From positions 1-64,000 of the forward strand of contig CANCJV010000019.1 of the NCBI GenBank assembly GCA_947378425.1: a stretch of DNA of 64,000 bases. Reading direction: 5' to 3'. The position numbers were made by a program, and so were the translations under genes. The notes under the pieces were generated by a model, which ran no database searches, was not told the DNA's origin, and saw only the letters and a program-made list of their open reading frames with translations. Origin of the DNA: Synechococcaceae cyanobacterium (GTDB lineage: Bacteria > Cyanobacteriota > Cyanobacteriia > PCC-6307 > Cyanobiaceae). Below, piece after piece: positions 20,117 to 31,703 of this stretch; positions within the stretch are counted from its first letter, which is position 1, and each line of letters opens with the position of its first letter.

Positions 20117-20320
20117 TTAAGGCTTGGTGGCGCCACCCCCCCGGGGCATCACGATCAACTCGTGGCCGTCGATCGCCACCGCATCACCGCTCGCCAGCTG
20201 GCGGCCACGGCGGGTCTCGATCACGCCGTTGACCCGCACATCCCCCCGCTGAATGCGTTGTTTGGCCTCGCCACCACTGGCGACCAGAGCCTGCCATTTC
20301 AGGAACTGATCCAACTTCAC
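20117..20320 (-). CDS. S4-domain RNA-binding protein
   Basis: 67 residues if started at GTG 20320 (VKLDQFLKWQALVASGGEAK). The longer frame to 20419 lies antisense to the start of the ABC transporter and has no motif. The body fits a stand-alone S4 domain (KLDQFLKW, then AKQRIQRGDVRVNG, GRQLASGDAVAI) of the YaaA/RqcP-like group, which binds structured RNA; some members act in ribosome quality control. It ends in a Gly-rich basic tail. It precedes tpiA by about 30 bases on the same strand. Confidence 0.75.
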   Translation of the reverse strand: MKLDQFLKWQALVASGGEAKQRIQRGDVRVNGVIETRRGRQLASGDAVAIDGHELIVMPRGGGATKP

Positions 20321-20362
20321 AGCACCATCTCCGGCCCCCCAGGAGGGGCGTAAGGTGCCCCG

Positions 20363-22111
20363 ATGCTTGCACCCTCGCCGGCCGGCTTCCGCAGGCTGTT
20401 GCCCCTGCTGAGGCCCCATCGGCGCCGCCTGGGAGCCGGATGGCTCTGCACGCTGGTGTTCGTGGCCAGTTTTCCGGTTCTGGCCTGGTTGGCCGGCCAG
20501 TTGATCCCCGCCATCGGCGCCGGCGACATTCCCCGGGTTCTGCGGGCCGTGGCGGCGGCGCTTGGGGTGTTTCTGCTGCAGAAACTCGCCCAGTTTGGTC
20601 AGGACACCCTGCTGGCGGGGCCGGCGCTGCAGGTGAGCCAGGAGCTGCGCCGCCAGCTGTTCGCCAGGCTGCAGCGGCTGGATTTCGGCGCTCTGGAGAA
20701 ACTCTCCGCCGGTGATCTCACCTACCGGCTCACGGAGGACGCCGATCGGGTCGGCGAGGTGATCTACAAATCGATCCAGGACACCACCCCCAGCGCTCTG
20801 CAGCTGGTGGTGGTGCTGGGTTACATGCTCTGGCTGGACTGGCCCCTAGCGGTGGCCACCCTGCTGCTGGCCCCGATCGTGGCCCTTCTGGTCAGCGCCT
20901 TCGGGGCCCGGGTGATGAGCGCGGCTGAGCGCAGCCAGAAGCAGGTCAGTGATCTGGCGGCCCTGCTCGCCGAGGCGATCGGTGGCCTGCCCCTGGTGCG
21001 GGCCTATGCCGCTGAACCGTGGCTGCAGCGTCGCTTCGACATCGAGATCGACCTGCATCGCCGGGCCCGTTACCGCACGATGACCTTGCTGGCCCAGCAG
21101 CATCCGGTGGTCGGCTTCATCGAGGCCTTCGGCATCCTGGCGGTGCTGGTGATCGGAGCCGTGCGCATCCAGGCCGGGGGGCTCAATGCCCAGGGCTTCG
21201 CCACCTTCATGACGGCCCTGTTGATGCTGATCGATCCGATTTCTCACCTCACCACCAACTTCAACGAATTCCAGCAGGGTCAGGCCTCCCTGCGGCGGCT
21301 GCGGGCGATTGAATCCGAGCCGATCGAGCCTCCGGATCGCCCCGGTGCCAGGCCCCTCGGCCAGGTGCAGGGACGCCTGGAACTGCAGGGTGTGAGCTTC
21401 GGCTACGCCGCTGACCAGCCGGTGCTGCACGATCTCAATCTGGTGATCGAGCCGGGTCAGATGGTGGCGCTGGTCGGCCCTTCCGGTGCCGGCAAGAGCA
21501 CCCTGTTCTCCTTGCTTCTGCGGTTCAACACGGCCCAGCGCGGCCGGGTGCTGCTCGACGGCCAGGACCTGGGGGAACTGCAGGCCCGGGAGCTGCGCCA
21601 GGCCATCGCTCTGGTGCCCCAACAGAGCAGTGTCTTCTCCGGAACCGTGGCCGAAGTCATCGCCTTCGGTCGGCCGGCGAGCCGCGATCAGGTCATTGCG
21701 GCAGCTCGTCTGGCCAATGCCTCCGCCTTCATCGAAGCCCTGCCCCAGGGCTATGACAGCCGCATCGAAGAGCGGGGCAGCAATTTCTCCGGCGGCCAGC
21801 TGCAGCGGCTGGCGATCGCCCGGGCCGTGCTCGGCAACCCGGCGATTCTGTTGCTGGATGAAGCCACCAGCGCCCTTGATGCCGAAGCGGAGGCGGCGGT
21901 GCAGCAGGGCCTGGATCAGGCCATGGACGGCCGCACGGTGCTCGTGATCGCCCACCGGCTTTCCACGGTGCAGGAAGCAGATCGCATCCTGGTGCTCGAG
22001 GCCGGCCGGATTGTCGAGCAGGGCAGCCATGGAGAATTGATGGCCGCCGGCGGCCGATACCGCGACCTCTGCGAGCGCCAGTTCATCCAGATGGTGCCCC
22101 AGGCCGGCTGA
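20363..22111 (+). CDS. ABC transporter, fused permease and ATP-binding protein (exporter type)
   Basis: 582 residues, a half-transporter. The N-terminal ~310 residues hold the six-helix exporter membrane domain (e.g. WLCTLVFVASFPVLAWLAG, VVVLGYMLWLDWPLAVATLLLAP). The ATPase domain follows with Walker A GPSGAGKSTL, Q-loop LVPQQSSVF, signature SGGQLQRLAIARA, Walker B ILLLDEATSALD and the His switch VIAHRLST. It would act as a homodimer, likely exporting lipid, peptide or drug-like substrates; sequence does not tell which. No partner gene nearby. Start ATG 20363. Confidence 0.9.
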   Translation: MLAPSPAGFRRLLPLLRPHRRRLGAGWLCTLVFVASFPVLAWLAGQLIPAIGAGDIPRVLRAVAAALGVFLLQKLAQFGQDTLLAGPALQVSQELRRQLFARLQRLDFGALEKLSAGDLTYRLTEDADRVGEVIYKSIQDTTPSALQLVVVLGYMLWLDWPLAVATLLLAPIVALLVSAFGARVMSAAERSQKQVSDLAALLAEAIGGLPLVRAYAAEPWLQRRFDIEIDLHRRARYRTMTLLAQQHPVVGFIEAFGILAVLVIGAVRIQAGGLNAQGFATFMTALLMLIDPISHLTTNFNEFQQGQASLRRLRAIESEPIEPPDRPGARPLGQVQGRLELQGVSFGYAADQPVLHDLNLVIEPGQMVALVGPSGAGKSTLFSLLLRFNTAQRGRVLLDGQDLGELQARELRQAIALVPQQSSVFSGTVAEVIAFGRPASRDQVIAAARLANASAFIEALPQGYDSRIEERGSNFSGGQLQRLAIARAVLGNPAILLLDEATSALDAEAEAAVQQGLDQAMDGRTVLVIAHRLSTVQEADRILVLEAGRIVEQGSHGELMAAGGRYRDLCERQFIQMVPQAG

Positions 22112-22292
22112 TCGGCCCTGACTCAGGAGCCCGTCCTCGACGCAGTCTGATCGCCCGTCCTGCTGTGTCACTGGGCTGGGCCTGATACACCCCGGGTGAG
22201 CGCTCCAAACCAGCAGAAGTTGTCCTGCCTGGTGTTCAGGGCTCGCAGGGAGCACTCAGGGGACAGGCGCAGCTGTCGGCGGACCCTTAGTC

Positions 22293-22541
22293 TTGCCGCT
22301 GATGCCAGGCGATGCCTTGAACACTCCCGCTCAACAACCCCCCGTTCTCACCTTCGAAGGCAAGCGTTACAGCCTGAATGGTCTGCCCGAAGACATCCAG
22401 GAACTGGTGCGGGGCATGCAGGTGGCCGATGCTCAGTTGCGCTTTCAGGAAGACACCCTCAAGGTGCTGGCCATCGGTCGGCAGTCGATGGCCATGCAGT
22501 TGAAGCAACGCCTCGACGACGTCCCGGCGCTCGAGGATTGA
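22293..22541 (+). CDS. DUF6447-type small protein
   Basis: 82 residues. VLTFEGKRYSLNGLPEDIQELVRGM is followed by an amphipathic helix VADAQLRFQEDTLKVLAIGRQSMAMQLKQRL. This matches my memory of the small DUF6447 family found in marine and freshwater Synechococcus, function unknown. ATG 22293 or the next ATG (22302) could be the start. A long inverted repeat that probably ends transcription lies 22 bases downstream. Confidence 0.65.
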   Translation: MPLMPGDALNTPAQQPPVLTFEGKRYSLNGLPEDIQELVRGMQVADAQLRFQEDTLKVLAIGRQSMAMQLKQRLDDVPALED

Positions 22542-22563
22542 TCCGGGATCGCTGGATCAGGAC

Positions 22564-22623
22564 GGAATGAATCGTCCGGAGCGGATGTTCCACACCTCTG
22601 GTGCGCTCCGGACGATTCATTCC
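22564..22623. terminator. Perfect 20-bp inverted repeat, likely two-way terminator
   Basis: Bases 22564-22583 are the exact reverse complement of 22604-22623, with a 20-base loop. It lies between the convergent DUF6447 gene (stop 22541) and the ABC substrate-binding gene (stop 22646). Symmetry and position fit a bidirectional terminator. The stem is longer than most and there is no clear T tract. Confidence 0.65.
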
Positions 22624-22645
22624 TGAGATGAGGGTGGTTCGCGAC

Positions 22646-23665
22646 TCAGTCGACCACCTCATTGGCCGACTTGAGCACCGGATCCGGGATGGTCAGACCG
22701 ATCTCCTTGGCTGTGGTCTTGTTGAGTCGCACGTCGATCTTGGTGAGCGGCAGGAAGGCCATCTTGGCCGGGGACTCACCTTTGAGCACCTTCACCGCCA
22801 CCTCACCGGCCGCATAGCCGTCGTCGTAATAGGACCAGCCCAGGGTGGCCAGGGTGCCAGGCAGTTTGATGTCATCGGCATCCACGGAGATCACGGGGAT
22901 CTTCTCCTTCAGTCCCACCTTGGCGATGGACGCAAAACCCTGAATCGTGGCGTAATCGCCGATTTTCACAAACGCCTGCACTTTCTTCTGGGCCAGGGCT
23001 TCCGCTGCCTGCAGCACTTCGCCGGAGTTGGCCACCGACTGCTCTTCCACCGTGATGCCCCGCTTGGCGGCTTCTTCCTTGAGCAGCTTGGCCTCGAACT
23101 CGGAGTTGGGTTCGCCGGGGTTGTAGATCAGGCCGACGGTCTTGAGCCCAGGCACCAGCTCACGGGCCAGATCCAATTCCTTGCCCACCGGGCTGGTGCC
23201 GATCGTGCCGATCACATTGGCCCGGTGCTGACCGACGCCGCCGGGAGGGGTGCCGGCCCCGGCGCCCCAGGGGTTGGAGGTGTAGGCGAACACCACGGGG
23301 GTCTTGCCGGGGATCTCCTTCATCGCCGCCTGCAGCGGCGGGGTGCCGATCGCGAAGACCAGGGAGGGATTCTCGCCGGCGAACTGCTTCATCACCAGGG
23401 TGGCGTTGGGAATCTCGCCGGCGGCATCTTTCTGGATGAAGTTGATGCTCTTGCCCTCGCTGTAGCCGGCCTTGGCCAGAGCTTCGATGAAACCGCGGCG
23501 CACCTCATTCGGGGGCGGAGCGTCGACCATCTGCAGCATCGTGATCGTCGGCCCCTTCACCACGGCCCCTTCACCGCCCCCTTTGCGACCGCAGGCGGCA
23601 AGCACCACGGTGCTGCCCAGACCGGTACCCATCAGGGCGAGAAAACTGCGGCGGTCCAGGGTCAT
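22646..23665 (-). CDS. ABC transporter substrate-binding lipoprotein (PF04392 / TrpX-like)
   Basis: Start ATG 23665 (MTLDRRSFLALMGTG), 339 residues. The N-terminus combines a twin-arginine-like signal (DRRSFLALMG) with a lipobox LAAC, so it is an exported lipoprotein. The body fits the ABC_sub_bind family (PF04392): ITMLQMVDAPPPNEVRRGF, FAIGTPPLQAAMKEIPGKTPVVFAYTSNP, VGLIYNPGEPNSEFEAK, GWSYYDDGYAAGEVAVKVLKG. Family members include Gram-positive TrpX for tryptophan uptake; substrate here is undecided. Third gene of a permease-ATPase-binding protein operon, 10 bases after the ATPase stop. Confidence 0.88.
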   Translation of the reverse strand: MTLDRRSFLALMGTGLGSTVVLAACGRKGGGEGAVVKGPTITMLQMVDAPPPNEVRRGFIEALAKAGYSEGKSINFIQKDAAGEIPNATLVMKQFAGENPSLVFAIGTPPLQAAMKEIPGKTPVVFAYTSNPWGAGAGTPPGGVGQHRANVIGTIGTSPVGKELDLARELVPGLKTVGLIYNPGEPNSEFEAKLLKEEAAKRGITVEEQSVANSGEVLQAAEALAQKKVQAFVKIGDYATIQGFASIAKVGLKEKIPVISVDADDIKLPGTLATLGWSYYDDGYAAGEVAVKVLKGESPAKMAFLPLTKIDVRLNKTTAKEIGLTIPDPVLKSANEVVD

Positions 23666-23675
23666 GGGAAGACGA

Positions 23676-24467
23676 TCAATCGGTCTGGCGAACTCTGGCA
23701 GCCCCGTACATCTCCCGCAAGGCATCGGGGGTCAAGTGTTGTCGTTCGCGGGTGTTCCAGTCGCCCAGAATCCGACCCTCGTGCAACATCACCAGTCTGT
23801 CGCCGTAGCGCAGGGCCTGGCTGAGGCTGTGGGTGACCATCAAGGTGGTGGTGCCCAGCTGATGCACCAGCCGGTCGGTCAGATCCATCACCATCGCTTC
23901 GGCCTTGGGATCGAGCGCGGCGGTGTGTTCGTCGAGCAGCAGCAGTTGCGGATTGCCGAGGGCGGCCATCACCAGGCTGATCGTCTGGCGCTGGCCGCCG
24001 GAGAGCTGGCCCACCAGGGTGTCGATGCGGTCCGCCAGGGGCAGACCCAGCTGCTCCAGCAGTTCCCGATAGCGGCGCCGGTCCGCCTGGTTGGGGTGGA
24101 TGCCCCGCAACCCCTGCCAGCCGATCACGCTGCGACGGCGTCCTTCCGCCAGCCGCAGATTTTCGGCGATGGTCAGACCTGGAGAGGTGCCCTCCAGGGG
24201 ATTCTGCATCACGCGACCGATCCGCCGGGCACGGGAATAATCCGGCAGCTGTTGCAACGGTTGGTCATGGAGCCGGATGCTGCCGGAACCGCTGCGCAGG
24301 GTGCCGGCCAGCAGATTGAGGAAGGTGGATTTGCCGGAGCCATTGCTGCCGATCACCACCGTGAATTGACCGGTGGGGCTCTGAAACTCGAAGTTCTGAA
24401 ACAGCTGCCTCCAGCCCCCCCCGGGCACGGCATGGCCCCAGCAGAGCTTGTCGACCAGAAGGCTCAT
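23676..24467 (-). CDS. ABC transporter ATP-binding protein (TrpZ-like)
   Basis: 263 residues. Walker A VIGSNGSGKSTFLNLL, Q-loop RVMQNPLEG, signature LSGGQRQTISLVMA, Walker B LLLLDEHTAALDP and switch MVTHSLSQA are all intact. The Q-loop form (RIGRVMQNPLEGTSPGLTIAENL) and DEHTAALDP are typical of the ATPase of PF04392-type importers. The start overlaps the permease stop by four bases (ATGA), so translation is coupled. Energises the importer formed with its neighbours. Confidence 0.9.
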   Translation of the reverse strand: MSLLVDKLCWGHAVPGGGWRQLFQNFEFQSPTGQFTVVIGSNGSGKSTFLNLLAGTLRSGSGSIRLHDQPLQQLPDYSRARRIGRVMQNPLEGTSPGLTIAENLRLAEGRRRSVIGWQGLRGIHPNQADRRRYRELLEQLGLPLADRIDTLVGQLSGGQRQTISLVMAALGNPQLLLLDEHTAALDPKAEAMVMDLTDRLVHQLGTTTLMVTHSLSQALRYGDRLVMLHEGRILGDWNTRERQHLTPDALREMYGAARVRQTD

Positions 24468-25453
24468 GGCTGCTCTCCTGACGAGGCCGAGGCGCCGGCC
24501 TTGGCGATGCCGGCCGACTGAGCTGTGGCAGCGGACGGGGCTTCGTCCTGGGGGGTGGCCGCTGCATCGGGCCCATCCACCTGGGTGTTGGCGTTGACCC
24601 CGGGCAACTTGATGTGGCCCAGGGACATGGCCACCAGCAGCAACACCGCTGTCGTGAGCTTGAGATCGACCGGTTCCAGGCCCAGCTGCAGGGCGATGGC
24701 AATCAGCAGACGGAACAGGATCGCCCCGACCACGACGGCCACCAGGGCCTTGCGGACGGAACGGGGACGCAGCACCGATTCGCCGATGATCACCATGCCC
24801 AGACCCAGGATCAGTGAGCCGATCCCCATGGTGACGTCGGCGAAGCCCTGGTACATCGTCACCAGGGCACCGGACAGGGCTACCAGCGCATTGGCGGCCG
24901 CGATCCCGAAGGTCAGGCCCAGCCCCTGCGGAATGGCGTTGGCCCTGGCCATGGTGGGGTTGTTGCCGATCGCCCGCAGGGCCAGGCCGAAATCCGTGGC
25001 CAGGAACAGGGCGATCAGACCGACCAACCCGAGCACCACCGTGGTCAGGGCAAGGGCCCAGCGGCCATCGTCCCCCATGCCGAAATCCGGCAGGTTGATC
25101 ACGGGATTGAGGTCGGTGATCGGGATGTTGGAGCGGCCCATCAGCCGCAGGGTGATCGTGTAGAGCCCGGTGGTGGTGAGGATGCCGGCGAACAGATCAT
25201 TGACCCCCAGCTTCGTGTGGATCAGGGCCGTGACCGTCCCGGCGAGGGAGCCCAGCACCAGGGCGGCCAGCAGGGCGAAGGGAATCGGTACTCCGTTGGT
25301 GATCAGCACCGCCGCCGTACCGCCCCCGAGGGCAAAGGAGCCGTCGACGGTGAGATCGGCGAAGTTGAGAACGCGGAGCGTGAGATAGGTGCCCAGGGCC
25401 AGGCTGGCATAGGCCAGTCCCTGGTCGTAGGCACCCAGCCAGAGGGAAAGCAT
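24464..25453 (-). CDS. ABC transporter permease (LivH-like, TrpY type)
   Basis: 329 residues with about eight membrane helices, of the branched-chain amino acid/sugar permease superfamily. Seen: GLAYASLALGTYLTLRVLNFADLTVDGSFALGGGTAAVL (only part quoted would be diagnostic: LRVLNFADLTVDGSF), RAIGNNPTMARANAIPQG and GLGMVIIGESVL. The C-terminal ~50 residues are an Ala/Pro-rich tail not usual in the family. First gene of the three-gene importer operon; the promoter should lie in the 80 bases before ATG 25453. Confidence 0.88.
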   Translation of the reverse strand: MLSLWLGAYDQGLAYASLALGTYLTLRVLNFADLTVDGSFALGGGTAAVLITNGVPIPFALLAALVLGSLAGTVTALIHTKLGVNDLFAGILTTTGLYTITLRLMGRSNIPITDLNPVINLPDFGMGDDGRWALALTTVVLGLVGLIALFLATDFGLALRAIGNNPTMARANAIPQGLGLTFGIAAANALVALSGALVTMYQGFADVTMGIGSLILGLGMVIIGESVLRPRSVRKALVAVVVGAILFRLLIAIALQLGLEPVDLKLTTAVLLLVAMSLGHIKLPGVNANTQVDGPDAAATPQDEAPSAATAQSAGIAKAGASASSGEQP

Positions 25454-25534
25454 CGGGGCATTGTGCCCTGTCGTCGCCGGATTGCACGGCCTCCACCGAA
25501 ACCCCTGGGGCCGATCAGGCCATCTGGTCGGCCC

Positions 25535-26260
25535 TCAGGCGAGCGCTGCCAGATCCTCAAACCGGAAGGTCTGGGTGGTGCTGCCAGTGGCTGTTTCTCC
25601 AGCCGCGGCCTCGCCAGGGGCAGGTTCTGTGACCACCACCCGCTCCGCCAGCACCCAGGGACCACCACCCGGCAGGGCGACGAAGGTGTCGGTGAAGGAG
25701 CTGGTGCCACCGCGGGCCTCGCCGCTGGCTGGATCGCTGTACCGGCTGGTGTAGGTATGGCTCAGGTAGCCGGCGCCGGTGTCGGTGATGGCGGTGGTGA
25801 AGATCGTCACCACCGTGCCGTGGATGTGGCGATGCACCATCGTCACCACGTCATCCTTGATGCGGTAGCGATCCCCCTCGCCCTTGCCGCCGACGATCAC
25901 TTCGGTGCCGACGGCGTCGGTGTCACCGGCGCTGAAGGTGTTGGCGCCGTGGGTCTGCTCGAAGGGGCGGCGGACGCGGTGGATCGCCACCTCCCACAGC
26001 TGGGAGGCGATCGCCTTGTGGACCTCGGGATCGTCGATGCCTTCCACGTGGGCCTTCAGATCGGCGCCGACCTGGAAGCTGCCCTCAAGGCGCCGATCGC
26101 CCTGCAGCCAGACGCAGCGGCCGCTGTAGCCGCCGAAGCCAGGCTCCCAGGTGTAGCGGTTCTCGTAAGCAGCGCGGAAGGTCTGGCGCAGATCGGTGCC
26201 GGGGGCGGGGGCTGCGTCCGTGACGGCAGAACCGGCTGAAGCAGTGGAGGCGACGGTCAC
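25535..26260 (-). CDS. DUF3386 domain protein
   Basis: 241 residues from GTG 26260. LRQTFRAAYENRYTWEPGF followed by GYSGRCVWLQGDRRLEGSFQV, and later TDTFVALPGGGPWVLAERVVV, fit the cyanobacterial DUF3386 family (beta-rich, function unknown). No signal peptide. The last ~25 residues are Ala/Thr-rich then FRFEDLAALA. It precedes the ABC importer operon by 80 bases on the same strand and may be transcribed separately. Confidence 0.75.
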   Translation of the reverse strand: MTVASTASAGSAVTDAAPAPGTDLRQTFRAAYENRYTWEPGFGGYSGRCVWLQGDRRLEGSFQVGADLKAHVEGIDDPEVHKAIASQLWEVAIHRVRRPFEQTHGANTFSAGDTDAVGTEVIVGGKGEGDRYRIKDDVVTMVHRHIHGTVVTIFTTAITDTGAGYLSHTYTSRYSDPASGEARGGTSSFTDTFVALPGGGPWVLAERVVVTEPAPGEAAAGETATGSTTQTFRFEDLAALA

Positions 26261-26526
26261 GCGGTAGCTGGCGGCAGGGATCGCACCCTAAGAGTTCATC
26301 GCCACAACCTGGTCTGAGCCCGGTCCGCTGCCACGGCTGCTGTCCCGGGGCTCGTTGGCCGGGCCTCGCCGCTCCCCAGCGGCGGTGGGTTCAACGCCGG
26401 GGGGGCACCGCTCTCCTGACCATCAGCGGCCGCGTCAGCGACCAGCCGATGTTCCCTGTCGGGGGACCATGCGGCCAGGGGTCCTGGCGATTCCAGGCCA
26501 GGCCGGGATCCCGGCCCGAGAGCCCT
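26261..26526. other. Intergenic region between carB and the DUF3386 gene
   Basis: 266 bases. I see no gene, hairpin with T tract or repeat. It presumably carries the carB terminator and the DUF3386 promoter. Confidence 0.4.
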
Positions 26527-29844
<3,318 letters not shown>

Positions 29845-29981
29845 GAAGTTTCACTGGCCAAACAGGCCCAGCCTCTCACGGTGGGCGGTCATCGTCCCTG
29901 TCCCGGCTCCGACCGCCCACCGGCGTGATCGCTAATCTGAGTGAATACCCCGCTTCACGGCACACCCGGACGACCCCAGCG

Positions 29982-30617
29982 ATGAGCGAACTCCAGCGCC
30001 TGAAGTGGCTGCTTCCCCCGGAAATGCAGAGCTGGGTGTTCGTGGAAGCCTCGGCCTCGGTCGATCCTCCCCTGATCACGCTCGAGGAGATCGGCCGCGA
30101 TGAAATCGAGATCCAGGTGGATCTGGAGAAGTGGGATGCCCTGGCCCTCGATCACCGCAACCTGCTCTTCTGGCATGAGGTGGGCCGCATCCAGAACGAC
30201 GCCGTGCCCCGGGACGGCTGGGAGATGGCCGCGCTGGCGATCGGTCTGGGCGGCGCCATCGGCGAACTGTGGGTGCAGGACGGCCTGCTGCTGCTGATGG
30301 CGATGGGCCTCTCCGGCTTCGCCGGCTACCGCCTCTACCTCAAGAACAACTCCGAAAAGCGCCTGCAGGATGCGGTGCAGGCGGATGAGCGGGCCATCGA
30401 TCTGGCCTGCCGCTTCGGCTACAGCCTGCCCAATGCCTATAAGAGCCTCGGCGGCGCCCTCAAGGAGCTGGTCGAGCAGACCCGCAAGAAGCGCCGCCGC
30501 GCCTTCTACGAAGACCGGTTGGAGGCCCTGCGCAAGAGTGCCGGCAAGGCCCGGGCCGAGATGGCCCAGCAACAGGGCTCCCGCCAATCCGTGAGCAGTG
30601 AGAACGTCTATGGCTGA
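29982..30617 (+). CDS. DUF3318 domain protein
   Basis: 211 residues from ATG 29982 (MSELQRLKWLLPPEMQSWV). The N-terminal soluble part (ITLEEIGRDEIEIQVDLEKWDALALDHRNLLFWHEVGRIQ) is followed by two hydrophobic helices around 90-130 and a basic helical tail. It fits the cyanobacterial DUF3318 family; HEVGRIQ in place of a zinc-peptidase HExxH is notable but I do not claim activity. First gene of a tight cluster with rsfS, CGLD27 and asparaginase. Confidence 0.75.
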   Translation: MSELQRLKWLLPPEMQSWVFVEASASVDPPLITLEEIGRDEIEIQVDLEKWDALALDHRNLLFWHEVGRIQNDAVPRDGWEMAALAIGLGGAIGELWVQDGLLLLMAMGLSGFAGYRLYLKNNSEKRLQDAVQADERAIDLACRFGYSLPNAYKSLGGALKELVEQTRKKRRRAFYEDRLEALRKSAGKARAEMAQQQGSRQSVSSENVYG

Positions 30618-31146
30618 TTCAGGTTTCTCGATCTCTCAACCAGGCCTGGGTGCTTCCGGCATGCCTGAATCCGCCATGGCGGAGGGCGAGTCCTCCGCGG
30701 CCGAGGCCCCGATCAGCGAGCGCTCCCCGGAGCGCCTCAGGGCCGATGCCGACAGCCGCGCCCTGGCCCTGCTGGCGGCCGAAGCCTGTGACGACCGCAA
30801 GGCCGTCGACATCCGCCTGATCCGGGTCGACGAGGTGTCATCGCTGACCGACTGGTTCGTGATCTGCAGCGGCCTCACCGATGTCCAGGTGCGGGCCATC
30901 GCCCGCTCCGTGGAGGACAGCCTGGAACTCGAGACCGGCCGCCTGCCGCTGCGGCGCGAAGGCCAGAGCGAAGGGCGCTGGGTCCTGCTCGATTTCGGCG
31001 AACTGATCGTGCACGTGCTCACGCCCCAGGAACGCAGTTACTACGACCTCGAATCCTTCTGGGGCCACGGCGAACAGGAGCGCTACATCAGCCCCGTGCA
31101 GGCCAGCCCGGCCGACCAGAGCGCCGCGCCCACCCCGAGCGCATGA
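30610..31146 (+). CDS. rsfS: Ribosomal silencing factor RsfS
   Basis: Binds L14 on the 50S subunit and blocks subunit joining when nutrients run low. I use ATG 30610, overlapping the DUF3318 stop by eight bases; a GTG at 30598 is also in frame. 178 residues with an N-terminal low-complexity extension of ~45. The core is typical: CDDRKAVDIRLIRVDEVSSL, TDWFVICSGLTDVQVRAIA, GRWVLLDFGELIVHVLTPQERSYYDLESFW. The overlap on both sides indicates translational coupling. Confidence 0.92.
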   Translation: MADSGFSISQPGLGASGMPESAMAEGESSAAEAPISERSPERLRADADSRALALLAAEACDDRKAVDIRLIRVDEVSSLTDWFVICSGLTDVQVRAIARSVEDSLELETGRLPLRREGQSEGRWVLLDFGELIVHVLTPQERSYYDLESFWGHGEQERYISPVQASPADQSAAPTPSA

Positions 31147-31673
31147 CGATCGAGGCGGCTGCCGGCGATCCCAATCAGGTGCAGGCCTCGATCCCATGCC
31201 CTGTGCCCCCGGAGCAACGTCCCCTGCGGGAATACGACCAGTTGCTGCGCTCCTGGTTCTTCGTCTGGCCCTCCGGCCAGCCCCGCGCGCTGTTCAGGCC
31301 GCTGCTGATCAGCTGGTTGCTCGCCCTGGGGCCAAGCCTGCTGGTGTCCAGCGGCAGCCTCAGCCTGCGCCATGATCCGCCGCGGCTGCTGCTGGCCGCG
31401 GCCGCGGCCGCCTTGCTGTTGCCCTTGTTTCTGCTGCTGCGCCAGTGGCTCGGCTGGAGCTACGTGCAGCGGCGCCTGGTGGCCATTGAGGTGGCCTACG
31501 AGGAATCCGGCTGGTACGACGGTCAGATCTGGGAAAAGCCCGTGGCCTGGCGTCAGCAGGATCTGCTGGTGGCCACCCACCAGGTGAATCCGGTGTTGCG
31601 GCGCCTGCGGCGGGTGATCCTGTTCACGGTGGCCCTGCTGCTGGCCGGTACGGGACTCTGCCAGGCTTTCTGA
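31143..31673 (+). CDS. CGLD27-family membrane protein
   Basis: 176 residues. PLREYDQLLRSWFFVWPSG at the start and two or three hydrophobic helices (FRPLLISWLLALGPSLLV, LLLAAAAAALLLPLFLLLR, VILFTVALLLAGTGLC) fit CGLD27, a family conserved from cyanobacteria to green plants and diatoms; the plant homologue is linked to iron deficiency and chloroplast function. WYDGQIWEKPVAWRQQDLL is the conserved soluble loop. Starts within the rsfS stop (ATGA overlap). Confidence 0.85.
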   Translation: MTIEAAAGDPNQVQASIPCPVPPEQRPLREYDQLLRSWFFVWPSGQPRALFRPLLISWLLALGPSLLVSSGSLSLRHDPPRLLLAAAAAALLLPLFLLLRQWLGWSYVQRRLVAIEVAYEESGWYDGQIWEKPVAWRQQDLLVATHQVNPVLRRLRRVILFTVALLLAGTGLCQAF

Positions 31674-31703
31674 GCCCGAACGGCGCCAGCTCCCGATACC
31701 GCC

